From Catenulispora sp. GP43 (GTDB lineage Bacteria; Actinomycetota; Actinomycetes; Streptomycetales; Catenulisporaceae), in assembly GCF_041260665.1 (NCBI RefSeq), contig NZ_JBGCCT010000003.1:186001-250000 (forward strand): 64,000 nt of DNA, read 5' to 3'. The notes beneath the pieces were generated by a model. The model was not told where the DNA came from. It ran no database searches and saw only the letters and a program-made list of their open reading frames with translations. The position numbers and the translations under genes are program-made. Numbering within the stretch: position 1 is the first letter of the stretch; each line of letters begins with the position of its first letter. Below are positions 53,948 through 62,178 of this stretch, piece after piece.

Positions 53948-53968
53948 CGCTGTCAGCGCTGTTCCTGG

Positions 53969-54325
53969 CTATTCCTGGATGAACTCCAGGCGGTTGCCGT
54001 GCGGGTCGAAGGTGTGCAGGCGGCGCCGGTCCGGGATGCTCGTGTCCCACGTGTACTCGTGGCCGGCGGCGGTCAGGGCGCCCGAGAGCTCGTCGATGTC
54101 GGTGACCAGGATCCCCGGGTGCGCCTTGCGGGCCGGGACGAAGGGCTCCTCGACGCCGGTGTGGATCTCCAGGCCGCCGGCGGCGAACCAGCAGCCGCCG
54201 CGCGCGGCCAGGACCGGCGGCTTGGGCAGCTCGGTCATACCGAGCACGCCGACGTAGTAGGCGCGCGAGATGTCCTCCGCGCCCTTCGGGACCGCGACCT
54301 GCGTGTGGTGGAGTGCTGAGAGCAT
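53969..54325 (-). CDS. VOC-fold (glyoxalase/bleomycin-resistance-type) protein
   Basis: A 118-residue single-domain VOC protein. The first half begins LHHTQVAVPKGAEDISRAYY with GMTELPKPPVLAARGGCWF, the second ends LHTFDPHGNRLEFIQE. The metal-site pattern is H (HHTQVAVP), E-type position in LEIHTGVEE, H/D in IPDRRRLHTF and E in RLEFIQE. Its substrate is unknown. ATG 54325 follows GGAGAAGAAGA. It lies 19 bp downstream of the methyltransferase gene and is likely cotranscribed with it under MarR control. Confidence 0.85.
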   Translation of the reverse strand: MLSALHHTQVAVPKGAEDISRAYYVGVLGMTELPKPPVLAARGGCWFAAGGLEIHTGVEEPFVPARKAHPGILVTDIDELSGALTAAGHEYTWDTSIPDRRRLHTFDPHGNRLEFIQE

Positions 54326-54344
54326 TCTTCTTCTCCTGGATTCC

Positions 54345-55151
54345 CTAGAGCGAGCGGCCGATGGCGAAGATCCGCCGGTAGGGCAGCAGCTGGACGGTGT
54401 GGCCGCCGAGTTCACGGATCGGGTAGGCGGCGCGGGCCAGGGTGTCGTACTCGGCGACGAATTCGGCGGCGTCGGCCTCGCTCAGGGCCTTGATCGCCGG
54501 ACGCAGGGCGCTGCCGCGCACGAACTCGGTGACGCCGCACGGCACGGCCGGGTCCGGATCGGCCGGGACCAGGTAGGTGTAGGTGGTTTCCCACACGTCC
54601 GGTTCGAGCCCGGACTCGGCGAGCTTCTCCAAATAGCCCGCCGGATCGTGAGAGGCGGGCTTGACCAGATCGTCCGGGACGCGGCCGGCCCACCGGCGCT
54701 TCATCTCGGCCAGCGCGAGGTGCGAGGGCGCCTCGAAGTTGCCGGGGACCTGGAAGCCGAACACGCCGCCGGGGGCGAGCTGCGCGGCCAGGTCCGGGAG
54801 CAGGTCCAGGTGGTCCGGCACCCACTGGAGCACGGCGTTGGCGAGCAGGACGTCCACCTTGGCGTCCGGGTGCCAGTCCCGCAGGTCTGCGAGTTCGAAC
54901 TCGACCTGGCCGGGAACCTCCTGCTGCCGGGCCGCCTCGATCATCGCCGGGGAGGAGTCGACGCCCACGATCCGGGCGTCCGGCCACCAGTCGACCAGCA
55001 GCGCGGTCGCGTTGCCGGGTCCGCAGCCCAGGTCGACGACGGTGCGCACGTCGCCGTCCGCGTCGAGCTGGGTGACCAGGTCCAGGAAGGGGCGCAGGCG
55101 GTCGTTCTCGAACCGCAGGTATTGCTGGGCGTTCCAGATGTCGTCGGCCAT
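54345..55151 (-). CDS. tam: Trans-aconitate 2-methyltransferase-like SAM methyltransferase
   Basis: A 268-residue class I methyltransferase of the Tam type, which esterifies trans-aconitate. It begins WNAQQYLRFENDRLRPFLDL; the SAM loop is VVDLGCGPGNATALLVDWWP, followed by VGVDSSPAMIEAARQQ and LLANAVLQWVPDHLDLLPDL. Family-typical substrate-side sequence includes QVPGNFEAPSHLAL and WETTYTYLVP. ATG 55151 has AGGAGG five bases upstream and is preferred to the earlier frame opening at 55181, which lies in the operator. The start faces a MarR gene across a perfect palindrome, so MarR repression is very likely. Confidence 0.9.
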   Translation of the reverse strand: MADDIWNAQQYLRFENDRLRPFLDLVTQLDADGDVRTVVDLGCGPGNATALLVDWWPDARIVGVDSSPAMIEAARQQEVPGQVEFELADLRDWHPDAKVDVLLANAVLQWVPDHLDLLPDLAAQLAPGGVFGFQVPGNFEAPSHLALAEMKRRWAGRVPDDLVKPASHDPAGYLEKLAESGLEPDVWETTYTYLVPADPDPAVPCGVTEFVRGSALRPAIKALSEADAAEFVAEYDTLARAAYPIRELGGHTVQLLPYRRIFAIGRSL

Positions 55152-55180
55152 GACGCCTCCTGGCAGGTCGGGGATGTGCA

Positions 55181-55204
55181 AAGTATCTCGACGTCGAGAT
55201 ACTT
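55181..55204. promoter_or_regulatory. Perfect 24-bp palindrome, primary MarR operator
   Basis: The centre is TATCTCGACGTCGAGATA, extended by AAG and CTT to a perfect 24-bp palindrome. It starts 30 bp upstream of the methyltransferase ATG, in the divergent MarR promoter region. Confidence 0.9.
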
Positions 55205-55223
55205 AGAGTCTGCCCGGTCAAGA

Positions 55224-55239
55224 ATCTCGATGTCAAGAT
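55224..55239. promoter_or_regulatory. Second, imperfect MarR operator
   Basis: ATCTCGATGTCAAGAT repeats the core of the 24-bp palindrome with two changes, 39 bp centre to centre from it and toward the MarR gene. Two sites of different strength would give repression of tam and autoregulation. Confidence 0.75.
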
Positions 55240-55300
55240 GCTCGGTGCCGACATTCCCGCTAGGCTGGGATCTCGGATCACGCTGAGGAGAAGGTACGCG

Positions 55301-55888
55301 GTGGAGACGCCACAGACGGAGACGCCACACACGCACGACCTTGACGCCGTCGCGACCCCCGCCAAAAACGGCGCCGCCGCCCCCTCGGACCCGCAAGCCT
55401 GCCGGGACGAGGTCGACCGCCTCGTCGAGGCCTGGCGCCACGAGCGCCCGGACCTGGACGTGGCCCCGCTCGAAGTCCTCTCCCGGGTCTCCCGCCTGGC
55501 GCGGCATCTGGACCGGGCCCGCCGCACCGCGTTCGCCGAGCACGACCTGGAGCCGTGGGAGTTCGACGTGCTCTCGGCACTTCGCCGCGCCGGCGCGCCG
55601 TACCAGCTCACCCCCAGCAAGCTGCTGACCCAGACCTTGGTCACCAGCGGCACGATGACCAACCGCATCGACCGGCTCGCGGCCAAGGACCTGGTCAAGC
55701 GCCTGCCCGACCCCGGCGACCGGCGCGGGGTGCTGGTGCAGCTGTCGGACACCGGACGCGAGCGCGTGGACGGCGCCTTCGAAGGACTGCTGGCCCAGGA
55801 GCGCGACCTGCTCGGCGGGCTGTCCGCCGAGGACCGCAAGGCTCTGGCCGGGCTTCTGAGGACCCTGGTCCTGCCCTTCGACAACTGA
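55301..55888 (+). CDS. MarR-family transcriptional regulator
   Basis: A 195-residue winged-helix repressor. A disordered N-terminal region (about 1-45) precedes the MarR fold, in which ARHLDRARRTAFAEHDLEPW leads into FDVLSALRRAG, the helix-turn-helix TPSKLLTQTLVTSGTMTNRI and wing DPGDRRGVLVQLSDTGRE. GTG 55301 has GAGGAGAAGG six bases upstream; the open frame begins at ATG 55238, which overlaps the second operator and is unlikely. It is divergent from tam and the VOC gene, its probable targets. Confidence 0.9.
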   Translation: METPQTETPHTHDLDAVATPAKNGAAAPSDPQACRDEVDRLVEAWRHERPDLDVAPLEVLSRVSRLARHLDRARRTAFAEHDLEPWEFDVLSALRRAGAPYQLTPSKLLTQTLVTSGTMTNRIDRLAAKDLVKRLPDPGDRRGVLVQLSDTGRERVDGAFEGLLAQERDLLGGLSAEDRKALAGLLRTLVLPFDN

Positions 55889-56028
55889 CTTAAGCAGCCG
55901 TTCTACTCGAATCACCCTCCCCTACCCCTGGCGGCTACCTACCAGTAGCATCCAGGTGTTCGCCGCCACATGTATGTGCGATGGAGCCTTTGCGGGCGGC
56001 GCGATCTCCATGGGAGGGGACCCACAGC

Positions 56029-56913
56029 ATGCACGTTCCCAAACTCGGCCTGCGCAAGGCCGCCGCGATCGCGGCCGCCGCGCTGTGCGGCCTGGCGGTG
56101 AGCGCCGGCCCGGCGAGCGCGTCCGACGGCTGGAAGCACCGGCCCTACGACTACTACCTCGCCCTCGGCGACTCGCTCGGCGCCGGCTGGCAGCCGAACG
56201 CGGTGACCGGCCAGGGCTACATCAGCGGCCACGGCTACGCCGACGACATCGCCGCCTCGCTGAAGGCCCAGGGCACCAAGTACGTGAACCTGGCGTGCCC
56301 CGGCGAGACCACGGGCTCGATGATCAACGGCGGCTGCCCGTACCCGGAGCCGTACAAGAGCCAGCTCGACGCCGCCGCCGCGTTCCTGAAGGCGCATAAG
56401 GGCGACCGGGTCCTGGTGACCCTCGACATCGGCGCGAACGACGTCGACGGCTGCGCGAGCGCGACCGGCCTGGACATCCAGTGCGGTCTGAACGGGATCA
56501 AGCAGACCTCGCAGGACCTGCCGGTGATCCTCAAGACGCTGCGCGCGGCGGCCGGGCACAAGACCGAGTTCGTCGGGTCGACGTACTACAACCCGTTCCT
56601 CGCGTCCTGGCTCACCGGTTCCTCCGGCCAGAGCACCGCCACGCTGTCGGCGGTGTTCCTGAACCTGTTCAACGCGGTCTTCGCGGTCGAGTACCCGCTG
56701 AACGGCGTCCGGGTGGCCGACGTCAGCGCCGCGTTCGACAGCAACGACTTCGTCGACCAGGTGCCGCTGAAGCCCGGCGTCACGGTGCCGCTGAACGTGG
56801 CCCGCATCTGCCAGTGGACCTGGATGTGCGCGCCGGCCCCGGTCGGCCCCAACATCCACGCGAACGACACGGGGTACACCGTGATGGCGAAGGCTTTCGA
56901 AGCAGCCATCTGA
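56029..56913 (+). CDS. Exported SGNH-hydrolase family esterase/lipase
   Basis: A 294-residue secreted hydrolase. A Sec signal (LRKAAAIAAAALCGLAVSAG) ends near GPASAS. The block I serine is in YYLALGDSLGAGWQ, block II glycine in NLACPGETTGSM, block III asparagine in TLDIGANDVDGC and the final Asp/His-type block in NIHANDTGYTVMAKAF. Cysteines in the mature part may form disulfides, as in Streptomyces lipases of this fold. ATG 56029 follows GGGAGGGG; the open frame begins 48 bp earlier. It is a single gene ended by a hairpin. Confidence 0.9.
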   Translation: MHVPKLGLRKAAAIAAAALCGLAVSAGPASASDGWKHRPYDYYLALGDSLGAGWQPNAVTGQGYISGHGYADDIAASLKAQGTKYVNLACPGETTGSMINGGCPYPEPYKSQLDAAAAFLKAHKGDRVLVTLDIGANDVDGCASATGLDIQCGLNGIKQTSQDLPVILKTLRAAAGHKTEFVGSTYYNPFLASWLTGSSGQSTATLSAVFLNLFNAVFAVEYPLNGVRVADVSAAFDSNDFVDQVPLKPGVTVPLNVARICQWTWMCAPAPVGPNIHANDTGYTVMAKAFEAAI

Positions 56914-56941
56914 CATACCGCGTTTTCCTGCGACGCAGGTC

Positions 56942-56977
56942 AGCCGGGGCCACCTCGACACGAGGTCGGCCCCGGCC
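56942..56977 (+). terminator. Terminator after the SGNH-hydrolase gene
   Basis: GCCGGGGCC-ACCTCG pairs with CGAGGT-C-GGCCCCGGC with one bulge and a short loop centred near 56959, about 30 bp after the stop. Confidence 0.75.
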
Positions 56978-56984
56978 GTGTTGT

Positions 56985-57607
56985 CGGGTTCGACAGGACA
57001 CGTGGGTCTGCGTGTCGAGGCGCCCGAGATGCGACTGCTGTGCGATCCGCGGGTTTCGCCGGGTCGCGCCTTCTTAGGGTCCTGGTTTCCCTTCCCGGAC
57101 AACGGCCATCTGCGTGCGGTTCCCGGGCTGCTGGAGGCCGAGTGGGTCGCGGAGGCTGGCAGCGGTTGCCGCTCAACGACCGGGGTGACTGGCTGACGGT
57201 CGTGCCCGAGCAGTCGCCGATGGCGCACCGGGCTGCGTTTTTGATCGTCGTCGATGGCGTCTCGGTACTGCACTGCAATGATGGGATCCCCATTGGGAGG
57301 GGAACACCTATAGCGAGTCCCGCGCACAGGAGATCGCCGACCTATGGCTGCATATCCCGATCCTGCGGCGGGCTCAGGCCTTGCGGAACGGTTCGCGGAG
57401 CACTTCGCGCGACTCCGCAACATGAGTCCGTACTTCCTGGAGCGGATCGCGGTGACAGTGCGGTTCGAAGTGGCCGGTGCGGTCATCGACGAGGCGCCGG
57501 AGGGTCTGGTTCTGCGCTGCTTGGCGCACAACTTCGACTTCTCACTCACCACCGGCCTGTGCCTGAACGCCCGGTGTGAGCCCATAGTGGTGGCGGCGTC
57601 CGTCTGA
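56985..57607 (+). pseudogene. Decayed metallo-beta-lactamase-fold hydrolase gene
   Basis: Recognisable pieces lie in order in different frames. Piece 1 (about 56990-57160): TGHVGLRVEAPEMRLLCDP and AFLGSWFPFPDN, the N-terminal strand pair of UlaG-like MBL enzymes. Piece 2, another frame (about 57150-57290): WQRLPLNDRGDWLTVVPEQS and VDGVSVLHCND, a later strand region. Piece 3, a third frame (about 57310-57375): SESRAQEIADLWLHIP. Piece 4 (57344-57607): LAERFAEHFARLRNMSPYFL and RIAVTVRFEVAG, as in the C-terminal domain of such proteins; this last frame is an intact 87-codon ORF. The H-x-H-x-D-H metal-binding segment expected between pieces 1 and 2 is missing. An internal deletion and at least two frameshifts are inferred. 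Confidence 0.65.
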
Positions 57608-57613
57608 ATTCCC

Positions 57614-59284
57614 TTATGCGGGCGCGGTTTCCTTCTCAGGAGCGGTGTCCGACAGGTAGCCCAGGCCACCCGTGGATGGCGTACGTCCGGAGCGCATGAA
57701 GTATGTGCCGACCAAGGCGATCGCGCCGGCTATCGCACAGGCGATGAAGATCTGTGTATACGCGGTGTCGGTGAAGACTCCCGCGCGCTCCGTTATGCCG
57801 GTCTTCGGATCCGGGGTACCGGCGAGGACTGTCTGGCCGGCCACGATAAGCCGCACAGGATGGGCTGCCTGGAACGCTGCCGCTACAGCGGTTCCCACAG
57901 CGGTGCCTATGGAGTTGGACACTCCAAGCATGCCCGCGGTAATCCCCTGCTGCTCCGGCGGGGAGGCTTCCACGAGCAGGTTCGGCGTCGTCGCGTAATA
58001 CGCGCCGAACCCGACGCCGAAGACGATGCCGACCAGGGCCAGTACCAGCGCACCGTGGTGCGCGGCGGCGTACACACCGCTGGTGGCGGCGAAGGCGAAC
58101 ATCCCGATCAGCAACGGCCTGCGTGCGCCGATCTTGCCCGACAGCTGTCCGGACGCCGCGCCGGAGAACATCGACACCGACGAGCCCCACACCTGGACGT
58201 GGAACGCCAGGCCCAGCAACGTGAACCCGAGCCCGTACCCGATGTCGCCGAGCACCTTCACCGGGATCTGGTCCGGCTGCACCAGGCCCTTGAAGCGGGC
58301 CGCCGCGCCCTGCTGGGTCATCGCGATCAGCCCGGCGTGACTCGGCGTGGACACCATGTACGGGATGGCGAAGGCCTGGATGCCGACCACGATCGAAGCG
58401 AAGAAGGCGATGAACAGCACCACCGAGACCTTCGGCGAGAACAGCAGCCGCAGGTCGATGATCGGCTGGCTGACTCTGCGTTCCAGCACCACGAAGCTGA
58501 CGACGAGCAGCACGCCGAGGACGAGGTAGCCCAGATAGAGCGGGTCGGTCCAGCCGACGTTCGCGCCGTTGGAGACGTACAGCAGCGCGAAGCCCACGCC
58601 GCCGGCCAGCAGCAGCGCGCCGAGCGGGTCGAGCTTCTGGCGGGCGCGGAACTTGGTCTCCGGGCACACGATGAACAGCAGCGGCAACGTCACCAGGGTG
58701 TAGATCACCAGGAACCAGAACAGCGACTTGTAGCTCCAGCCGGCAGTGTCGGTCAGCACGCCGGAGAGCATGATCCCGCCGACCCCGGACACCCCGAGCC
58801 CGGTGGACACCAGCCCGATCGCCAAGGGCACGTACTTGCGCGGGATCAGGTCCCGGATCAGGCCATAGGCGACCGTGGCCGCGGCGATGGCCACCGCCTG
58901 GAACGCACGGCCGATCAGGAACAGCGTCCAGCTGCTGGTCGTGGCGCAGATCAGCGACCCGATCAGGAACGACACCCCGACCGCCAACAGCATGTTCCGC
59001 TTGCCGTACAGGTCGGACAGCTTGCCCAGGATCGGCGTCGCCGCCCCGCCGACCAGGCCGAAGACGATGGTCATCCAGGCGATGTTGCTCCCCACCCCCG
59101 GGAAGCTGCGCCCGATCAGCTGGGCCGCCGGCGAGACCATCGTGTACTGCAACGGCGCGACCTCGGCGAAGAGGACGACGACCGCGATGACGGCGAAGAT
59201 GCGCCCACGGGAGGCGTTGTCGAGGCGCCCCGTGTCGTTCTCGGGCGGAGGTCCGGCCGCTGTGCTCGATCCGGTATCGGTCAT
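57614..59284 (-). CDS. MFS transporter, DHA2 type (14 helices)
   Basis: A 556-residue major-facilitator drug-efflux-type permease with about 14 hydrophobic helices. The N-terminal domain carries the loop motif GKLSDLYGKRNMLL (motif A) and the antiporter motif C-like GLGVSGVGGIMLSGVL in helix 5. A long periplasmic-side loop lies between about 320-370 (AMTQQGAAARFKGLVQPDQIP). The substrate is unknown. A 7-bp inverted repeat lies about 55 bp upstream of the start, while the adjacent moaC gene ends 150 bp upstream, so it has its own promoter. It is convergent to the MBL-fold remnant. Confidence 0.9.
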   Translation of the reverse strand: MTDTGSSTAAGPPPENDTGRLDNASRGRIFAVIAVVVLFAEVAPLQYTMVSPAAQLIGRSFPGVGSNIAWMTIVFGLVGGAATPILGKLSDLYGKRNMLLAVGVSFLIGSLICATTSSWTLFLIGRAFQAVAIAAATVAYGLIRDLIPRKYVPLAIGLVSTGLGVSGVGGIMLSGVLTDTAGWSYKSLFWFLVIYTLVTLPLLFIVCPETKFRARQKLDPLGALLLAGGVGFALLYVSNGANVGWTDPLYLGYLVLGVLLVVSFVVLERRVSQPIIDLRLLFSPKVSVVLFIAFFASIVVGIQAFAIPYMVSTPSHAGLIAMTQQGAAARFKGLVQPDQIPVKVLGDIGYGLGFTLLGLAFHVQVWGSSVSMFSGAASGQLSGKIGARRPLLIGMFAFAATSGVYAAAHHGALVLALVGIVFGVGFGAYYATTPNLLVEASPPEQQGITAGMLGVSNSIGTAVGTAVAAAFQAAHPVRLIVAGQTVLAGTPDPKTGITERAGVFTDTAYTQIFIACAIAGAIALVGTYFMRSGRTPSTGGLGYLSDTAPEKETAPA

Positions 59285-59338
59285 GGCGCGTCCTTGAGAT
59301 CTCGGGGAGATGTCTGATCGGCCTAATACGAACCCGAC

Positions 59339-59356
59339 CTGTGAGGATGCTCACAG
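59339..59356. promoter_or_regulatory. Inverted repeat upstream of the MFS gene
   Basis: CTGTGAG-GATG-CTCACAG is a perfect 7-bp inverted repeat with 4-bp spacer, 55 bp upstream of the MFS start, near a TATTAG-like -10 on the minus strand. It is a candidate operator; no regulator gene adjoins it. Confidence 0.45.
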
Positions 59357-59434
59357 CCCGCGTTCGGGGCACCATGACACCGAGACCTTCAAGTCGCAAG
59401 AGTTATCGAGTGGACGCCGGAGCGCCCACCCGCT

Positions 59435-59938
59435 CTAGCCCTCGCGCGACCAGTCCCCTGAGACACCGCCGGTCTTGGTCTCCACCTGCACCCGCGTCAG
59501 CACCGCCGCCGGATCGACCGCCTTGACCATGTCGATGACCGTCAGCCCGGCGACCGCGACCGCGGTCAGCGCTTCCATCTCCACACCGGTGCGGTCCGCG
59601 GTCTTCACGGTCGCGGCGATGGCGACGCCGGAGTCCTCGACCTCCAGCGCCACCTTCACGCCACTGATCGCGATCGGGTGGCAGAGCGGGACCAGGTCGG
59701 GCGTCCTCTTGGCGCCCATGATCCCGGCGATGCGCGCGACCGACAGTGCGTCCCCCTTGGGCACGCCCTCGCCGCGCAGCAGTTCCACCACCTTCGGCGA
59801 CACCTCGACGAAGGCGGTCGCCCGGGCCTGGCGCGCCGAGACCGGCTTCTCGGTGACGTCGACCATGCGCGCGTCGCCGGTGGCGTCGATGTGAGTCAGG
59901 CGGTCGGACTTGCCGGCGGCGGCCTCCCCGGAGCTCAC
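59435..59938 (-). CDS. moaC: MoaC, cyclic pyranopterin monophosphate synthase
   Basis: A 167-residue molybdenum-cofactor enzyme that forms cyclic pyranopterin monophosphate with MoaA. Motifs include ARMVDVTEKPVSARQARATA near the N-terminus, GIMGAKRTPDLVPLCHPI (catalytic lysine/histidine region) and TADRTGVEMEALTAV with the conserved acidic residues. GTG 59938 overlaps the stop of moeA (GTGA), so both are translated together. No MoaA gene is in the window. Confidence 0.95.
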   Translation of the reverse strand: MSSGEAAAGKSDRLTHIDATGDARMVDVTEKPVSARQARATAFVEVSPKVVELLRGEGVPKGDALSVARIAGIMGAKRTPDLVPLCHPIAISGVKVALEVEDSGVAIAATVKTADRTGVEMEALTAVAVAGLTVIDMVKAVDPAAVLTRVQVETKTGGVSGDWSREG

Positions 59939-61176
59939 CGGGGACCACCGTCCAGCACGATCACCTCGACGTCGTCGCCGTCGACCACCTCGGTCACGTA
60001 CTCCGGCACCACTATCAACGCGTTCGCCAGGGCCAGGTCGCCGACCAGGTGCGAGCCGTGGCCGCCGACCGGCCGGACGCTCAGGCCCTGTGGGTCGTAG
60101 ACGCCGCGGGCGAACTGGCGCTTGCCCTCGGGCGAGGTGAAGGCGCCGAAGCAGGTCGCGGTGACGGTCTTGCGCGGCCCGGTCTCGATGCCCATCATCT
60201 TCTCGATCGCCGGGCGGATGTAGATCTCGAAGGACACGTAGGCCGACACCGGGTTGCCCGGCAGCGTGAAGATCGGGATCCGGTCCTCGCCGACCGTGCC
60301 GAAGCCCTGCGGCATCCCCGGCTGCATCGCGACCTTGGTGAACTGCACGGTGCCCAGCGTCGAGAGCACCTCCTTCACCACGTCGTAGGCGCCGACCGAG
60401 ACCCCGCCGGTGGTGACCACCATGTCGGCGCGGATCAGCTGGTCCTCGATGGCGTCGAGCACCCCCTGCGCGTCGTCGCCGATGATGCCGACCCGGATGC
60501 CGGTGGCGCCCATGGCGTTCACCGCGGCGGTCAGCGCGGGGCCGTTGCCGTCGTTGATCTGGCCCGGGCCCAGCGGCGTGCCCGGCTCGACCAGCTCCGA
60601 GCCGGTGGACAGCACCACGACCCGCGGGTGCGGGTGCACCGGGGCGTGGACCTGGCCGATCGCGGCCAGCAGGCCGATCTGGCGCGGGCCCAGGCGGGTG
60701 CCGGCCTTGAGCACCACGTCGCCGGCCGCGATGTCGGAGCCCAGTATGCGGATGTGGGCGTCGCGCTCCGGGACCCGGGTGATGCGCACGCTCTCGGTAC
60801 CGCCGTCGGTCCACTCCACCGGCACGATCGCCTCGGCGCCGTGCGGCACCATCGCGCCGGTCATGATCCGCAGGCAGGTGCCCGGTTCCAGGAGACCCTC
60901 GTGGACCGAGCCGGCCGCGATGTCGCCGAGCACGCGCAGCTCCGCCGGGCTGTCCTCGGCGGCGCCCGCCAGATCGGCCAGCCGCACCGCGTAGCCGTCG
61001 ACCGAGGAGTTGTCGAACGGCGGCAGCGAGATGGCCGAGACCACGTCGTCGGCGAGCACCAGCCCGTTCACATCGGTGATCGGGAGCTCCATCGGGGCGA
61101 GCAGCTGCACGGTGTCGAGGACCGTCTTCAGGTGGTCGTCGACACTGCGCATCGTCGCGTTCTCGGAATCGGACAT
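59935..61176 (-). CDS. moeA: MoeA, molybdopterin molybdenumtransferase
   Basis: A 413-residue enzyme that inserts molybdate into adenylated molybdopterin. Typical blocks are LPPFDNSSVDGYAVRLADLA, IMTGAMVPHGAEAIVPVEWT, VVVLSTGSELVEPGTPLGPG, VVTTGGVSVGAYDVVKEVL (the MoCF-type binding motif) and PIFTLPGNPVSAYVSFEIY. ATG 61176 is preferred; the frame is open to 61239. It follows galU by 67 bp and precedes moaC with an overlap. A galU–moeA neighbourhood is common in actinobacteria. Confidence 0.95.
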   Translation of the reverse strand: MSDSENATMRSVDDHLKTVLDTVQLLAPMELPITDVNGLVLADDVVSAISLPPFDNSSVDGYAVRLADLAGAAEDSPAELRVLGDIAAGSVHEGLLEPGTCLRIMTGAMVPHGAEAIVPVEWTDGGTESVRITRVPERDAHIRILGSDIAAGDVVLKAGTRLGPRQIGLLAAIGQVHAPVHPHPRVVVLSTGSELVEPGTPLGPGQINDGNGPALTAAVNAMGATGIRVGIIGDDAQGVLDAIEDQLIRADMVVTTGGVSVGAYDVVKEVLSTLGTVQFTKVAMQPGMPQGFGTVGEDRIPIFTLPGNPVSAYVSFEIYIRPAIEKMMGIETGPRKTVTATCFGAFTSPEGKRQFARGVYDPQGLSVRPVGGHGSHLVGDLALANALIVVPEYVTEVVDGDDVEVIVLDGGPR

Positions 61177-61214
61177 GCGTCCATCATCCCTTATGCCGCG
61201 GACGCGGACGGCGA

Positions 61215-61250
61215 GCGCCTCAGTCAGCGCCTCAGTCAACGCCTCAGTCT
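61215..61250. repeat. 12-bp tandem repeat at the galU 3' end
   Basis: GCGCCTCAGTCA occurs at 61215-61226 and 61227-61238, and ACGCCTCAGTCT at 61239-61250. On the minus strand the third unit contains the galU stop codon, and each other unit contains TGA triplets. Confidence 0.85.
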
Positions 61251-62164
61251 TGGAAGCCCGCGCTCACGTACGACGACAGCCAGTCACGGAACTCCCGGCC
61301 GAGGTCGGGGCGGTCCACCGCGAGCTGCACCACGGTCTTCAGGTAGTCGATCGGGTTGCCGGTGTCATACCGCCGCCCGGTGAACACCACGCCGTGGACC
61401 GGCCCGCCGATGTCGGGGTCGCCCGCCAGGGTGCGCAGGGCGTCGGTCAGCTGGATCTCCCCGCCGCGTCCCGGAGCGGTCTCGCGCAGGACGTCCATCA
61501 CCGCGGGGTCCAGCACATAGCGGCCGATCACCGCGAGGTTCGACGGAGCCTGCTCGGCGTTGGGCTTCTCCACCAGGTCGGTGATCTGGATCAGGCTGGT
61601 GTGCTTCTGCTCCAGCGCCGGGCCGTCCGCCGCAGGCTTCACCGCGGCACAGCCGTACATGTGGATGTGCTCTTCGGGGACCTCGATGAGCGCGACCACG
61701 GAGCCGCCGTAGCGCTTCCGGACCTCGATCATCGCGGGCAGCAGCGGGTCCCGCTCGTCGATGAAGTCGTCGCCGAGCAGGACGGCGAAGGGCTCGCCGT
61801 GCACATAGGACTCCGCCTTCAGGACCGCGTGGCCCAGGCCCTTGGGGTCGCCCTGCCGGACGTAGTGGACATTCGCCATCTCCGCGGACGCGCGAATCTG
61901 CTCCAGCCGGACCGTGTCGCCCTTGGCCTGCAGCGCCTCCTCAAGCTCCGCGGCACGGTCGAAGTGGTCTTCCAGCGGCCGCTTGTTGCGGCCGGTCACC
62001 ATCAGGATGTCGGTCAGCCCGGCGGTCACGGCTTCCTCGACGACGTATTGGATCGTCGGCTTGTCGATGACCGGGAGCATCTCCTTGGGTGTCGCCTTGG
62101 TCGCCGGCAGGAACCTGGTACCCAGGCCTGCGGATGGGATGACTGCTTTGCGAACCTCCACCAT
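61244..62164 (-). CDS. galU: GalU, UTP–glucose-1-phosphate uridylyltransferase
   Basis: A 306-residue enzyme that makes UDP-glucose. The N-terminal signature AVIPSAGLGTRFLPATKATP with KEMLPVIDKPTIQYVVEEA, the central LLGDDFIDERDPLL, and LTDLVEKPNAE-type segment ITDLVEKPNAEQAPSNLAVIG are all typical. The end YDTGNPIDYLKTVVQLAVDRP is also diagnostic. ATG 62164 is chosen (MVEVRKAVIPSAG). It lies 14 bp downstream of the diguanylate cyclase gene on the same strand. Confidence 0.95.
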   Translation of the reverse strand: MVEVRKAVIPSAGLGTRFLPATKATPKEMLPVIDKPTIQYVVEEAVTAGLTDILMVTGRNKRPLEDHFDRAAELEEALQAKGDTVRLEQIRASAEMANVHYVRQGDPKGLGHAVLKAESYVHGEPFAVLLGDDFIDERDPLLPAMIEVRKRYGGSVVALIEVPEEHIHMYGCAAVKPAADGPALEQKHTSLIQITDLVEKPNAEQAPSNLAVIGRYVLDPAVMDVLRETAPGRGGEIQLTDALRTLAGDPDIGGPVHGVVFTGRRYDTGNPIDYLKTVVQLAVDRPDLGREFRDWLSSYVSAGFQD

Positions 62165-62178
62165 GAATCGGGACGCTA

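Noticed and set aside
55238-55300. Longer MarR start at ATG 55238
   Set aside because: It overlaps the second operator and lacks a ribosome site, while GTG 55301 has GAGGAGAAGG at the right distance.
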